Under the pieces are notes generated by a model, which was not told the DNA's origin, searched no databases, and saw only the letters and a program-made list of their open reading frames with translations. DNA of 25,548 nt from Thermoplasmata archaeon. Lineage in GTDB: Archaea; Thermoplasmatota; Thermoplasmata; Thermoplasmatales; Thermoplasmataceae. This document shows, piece after piece, positions 24,155 to 25,548 of this stretch (position 1 is the stretch's first letter; every line of letters starts with the position of its first letter). The stretch lies in contig JAKAAK010000012.1 in NCBI GenBank assembly GCA_021797025.1, positions 1 to 25,548 on the forward strand, written 5' to 3'. The position numbers and the translations under genes were made by a program.

Positions 24155-25051
24155 ATGAAGCTTGTTGAAATGGTTCCGAATTTCAGTGATGGAAGAAACC
24201 GGGATGTCATCGCCCTTCTGGAAAATGCTGTCAGGGACACAAATGGTGCTGAACTCCTCGATACTGAAATGGATTATGATCATAACAGAAGCGTTATCAC
24301 CGCAGTTGTAACACTGGAACATGCCGCTGAACTTGCTTACCACCTCATAAAAGTTGCAGCAGAAAATATAGATATGGATGTGCATACCGGGGTACACCCC
24401 AGATTCGGAGCCACAGATGTCATGCCCTTTATACCGCTGGAGGATACAACAATGGATGAATGCATAAAAATATCCAATGATGTGGGAAAACTTGTGGGTG
24501 ACGGACTGGGCATTCCTGTATTCATGTACGCTAATTCTGCACTCTCCCCGGAAAGAAAGCGCCTTGAAAACATAAGAAATAAGAGTTTCCAGATAGAGCA
24601 GCTCCGTGAATCGATCGGATCAGGAAAATATATTCCTGACTATGGCCCATTCAGAGTGGGAAAAGCAGGCGCCACAATAATGGGTGCCAGGGATATCCTG
24701 ATTGCATGGAACATATACCTGAATACGGATAATATGGAAGCGGGAAGGAAGATCGCATCGGCCATCAGGGCAAGGGATGGTGGTTTTGCATATGTAAAAT
24801 CACTGGCATTATTTATCGAGGAGAAGAAAATGGTTCAAATATCCATGAACCTTGTGAATTACAGGAAAAACCCGCTGTACCGGATCTTTGAGGCCGTTAA
24901 AACAGAAGCAGCCAGATACGGCATATCAATAGCCGGTTCCGAATTCATAGGCATGGTGCCAGAGGATGCGCTGATAGACTCATTCAATTATTATATGATG
25001 TCGGATATCAAAAATAAAAATGTACTTAAATTCCGTGAGGGAAAGCACTGA
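24155..25051 (+). CDS. Glutamate formimidoyltransferase (single-domain)
   Basis: Transfers the formimino group of N-formimino-L-glutamate to tetrahydrofolate, giving glutamate; the last step of histidine degradation. The N-terminal EMVPNFSDGRN matches the family opening (VPNFSEGR); DMDVHTGVHPRFGATDVMPFIPL (residues 73-95) contains the His residues (77 and 81) used for catalysis. Further typical parts are GIPVFMYANSA, PDYGPFRVGKAGATIMGAR and FAYVKSLALF. At 298 aa it is only the transferase domain; the cyclodeaminase domain of the mammalian bifunctional enzyme is missing, so 5-formimino-THF must be processed by a separate protein. Neighbouring hutH supports the role. Its stop lies two bases from that of the convergent hisC. 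Confidence 0.9.
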   Translation: MKLVEMVPNFSDGRNRDVIALLENAVRDTNGAELLDTEMDYDHNRSVITAVVTLEHAAELAYHLIKVAAENIDMDVHTGVHPRFGATDVMPFIPLEDTTMDECIKISNDVGKLVGDGLGIPVFMYANSALSPERKRLENIRNKSFQIEQLRESIGSGKYIPDYGPFRVGKAGATIMGARDILIAWNIYLNTDNMEAGRKIASAIRARDGGFAYVKSLALFIEEKKMVQISMNLVNYRKNPLYRIFEAVKTEAARYGISIAGSEFIGMVPEDALIDSFNYYMMSDIKNKNVLKFREGKH

Positions 25052-25053
25052 GT

Positions 25054-25548
25054 TTATTCTTCCATATAATCCTTGATTGCGGAGACTACCCTGTCATTCT
25101 CTTCCCTGGTTCCGATAGTGATTCTTGATCTGTCCTTCACCAGTGGAAGCTTCCTTATGTGTATTCCCCTTTCTGCCATGTAATCAAAGAGGTCCTTTTT
25201 CAGCATCAGGAAATTTGCATCGCTTTTATATGTTATATCCTTTAATTCGCTGTAAACCCTTTCTCTCTCGTTTACTATATACTTTATATTATCTTCAACC
25301 AGTTTATAATTTTCAATCATAATTTCTGCCAGTTTTGCGGACATGATGTTCATGTAGAAGGGTGCCTGCAATTTTTTTAAATCTGCCATGAGGTCGGCTG
25401 ACCCCATTCCATAACCCACACGCATGCCCGCCATGCTGAATGCCTTCGAGAATGTCCTGAGTATTATAAGGTTATGATACTTTTTTACCAGGTCTGTATA
25501 ATTTTCCCCGGAGAACTCGTAATAAGCATTATCCAGAATAGTGGTTAT
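25054..25548 (-). CDS. hisC: Histidinol-phosphate aminotransferase, C-terminal part (5' end outside window)
   Basis: PLP fold-type I aminotransferase of histidine biosynthesis. The frame continues open to the window edge, so 164 residues are visible of about 340 expected. They start within the cofactor region: LDNAYYEFSGENY (the family DEAYYEF; the Asp contacts the PLP nitrogen), then ILRTFSKAFSMAGMRVGY with the Schiff-base Lys in TFSKAF and the phosphate-binding Arg in MRVGY. The C-terminal domain holds SDANFLMLK and the substrate-binding Arg in ITIGTREENDR. Methionines in the visible part are internal. Closely related aromatic or cobalamin-pathway aminotransferases share these motifs, so hisC is the likely but not certain identity. 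It is convergent with the formimidoyltransferase gene. Confidence 0.85.
   Translation of the reverse strand: MTTILDNAYYEFSGENYTDLVKKYHNLIILRTFSKAFSMAGMRVGYGMGSADLMADLKKLQAPFYMNIMSAKLAEIMIENYKLVEDNIKYIVNERERVYSELKDITYKSDANFLMLKKDLFDYMAERGIHIRKLPLVKDRSRITIGTREENDRVVSAIKDYMEE

Noticed and set aside
1..25548. CRISPR array, complete insertion sequence, or replication origin
   Set aside because: No regularly spaced repeats, no transposase gene, no Orc1/Cdc6 gene with origin boxes were seen anywhere in the window.

Overview
The window looks like chromosomal DNA from an acidophilic archaeon of the order Thermoplasmatales (Ferroplasma/Acidiplasma/Cuniculiplasma-like). This rests on its AT-rich composition, archaeal TATA boxes placed 23-27 bases before start codons (leaderless transcripts), an archaeal-type RNase P RNA, a TrpB2-type tryptophan synthase beta subunit, archaeal RtcB and archaeal triosephosphate isomerase. 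The genus assignment is inference; no marker here fixes it.

Layout. (1) 1-363: the 3' end of a sequon-rich, probably cell-surface protein on the + strand. (2) 3358-396 (-): a three-gene operon of DppB-like and DppC-like permeases followed by a strongly degenerate ABC ATPase-like protein that has lost the nucleotide-binding motifs. (3) 4509-3656 (-): a winged-helix regulator with an overlapping GNAT acetyltransferase. (4) 4886-4644 (-): a small charged hypothetical protein. (5) 5033-6460 (+): RtcB RNA ligase. (6) 13170-6465 (-): a compact operon trpB2-trpA-trpD-trpF-trpE-trpG-trpC followed by a DAHP synthase, with almost every junction overlapping. (7) 13333-14650 (+): triosephosphate isomerase and a membrane protein. 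(8) 14663-14734: a structured relic resembling the 3' end of an IS200/IS605 tnpB gene (omega-RNA end). (9) 14839-15134: RNase P RNA. (10) 15177-17348 (+): a NUDIX hydrolase and an APC amino acid permease. (11) 17939-17424 (-): two small cysteine-rich proteins, one a putative winged helix, both with an SSCC motif. (12) 20697-18073 (-): a hydantoinase/dihydropyrimidinase coupled to an M20 N-carbamoyl amino acid amidohydrolase. (13) 20864-25051 (+): a pyruvate oxidase-like ThDP enzyme, histidine ammonia-lyase and glutamate formimidoyltransferase. (14) 25548-25054 (-): the C-terminal part of histidinol-phosphate aminotransferase.

How the parts fit. The trp block encodes the chorismate-to-tryptophan pathway and adds the first enzyme of the shikimate pathway, so precursor supply is tied to tryptophan demand. 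The right-hand third is an amino-acid/hydantoin catabolism neighbourhood: an amino acid importer, hydantoin ring opening plus decarbamoylation, histidine deamination and formimino transfer. The genes for urocanate hydratase and imidazolonepropionase are not in the window.

Two translation styles can be read directly. First genes of transcripts have a TATA box about 25 bases before the start codon and little or no leader. Most operon-internal genes carry a GGTG(A)-type Shine-Dalgarno sequence 3-7 bases before the start, and this decides several start codons. The most unusual items are the motif-less ABC ATPase homologue, the SSCC protein pair, the solitary tnpB-end relic beside the RNase P RNA gene, and near-identical promoters in front of the two histidine-degradation genes.
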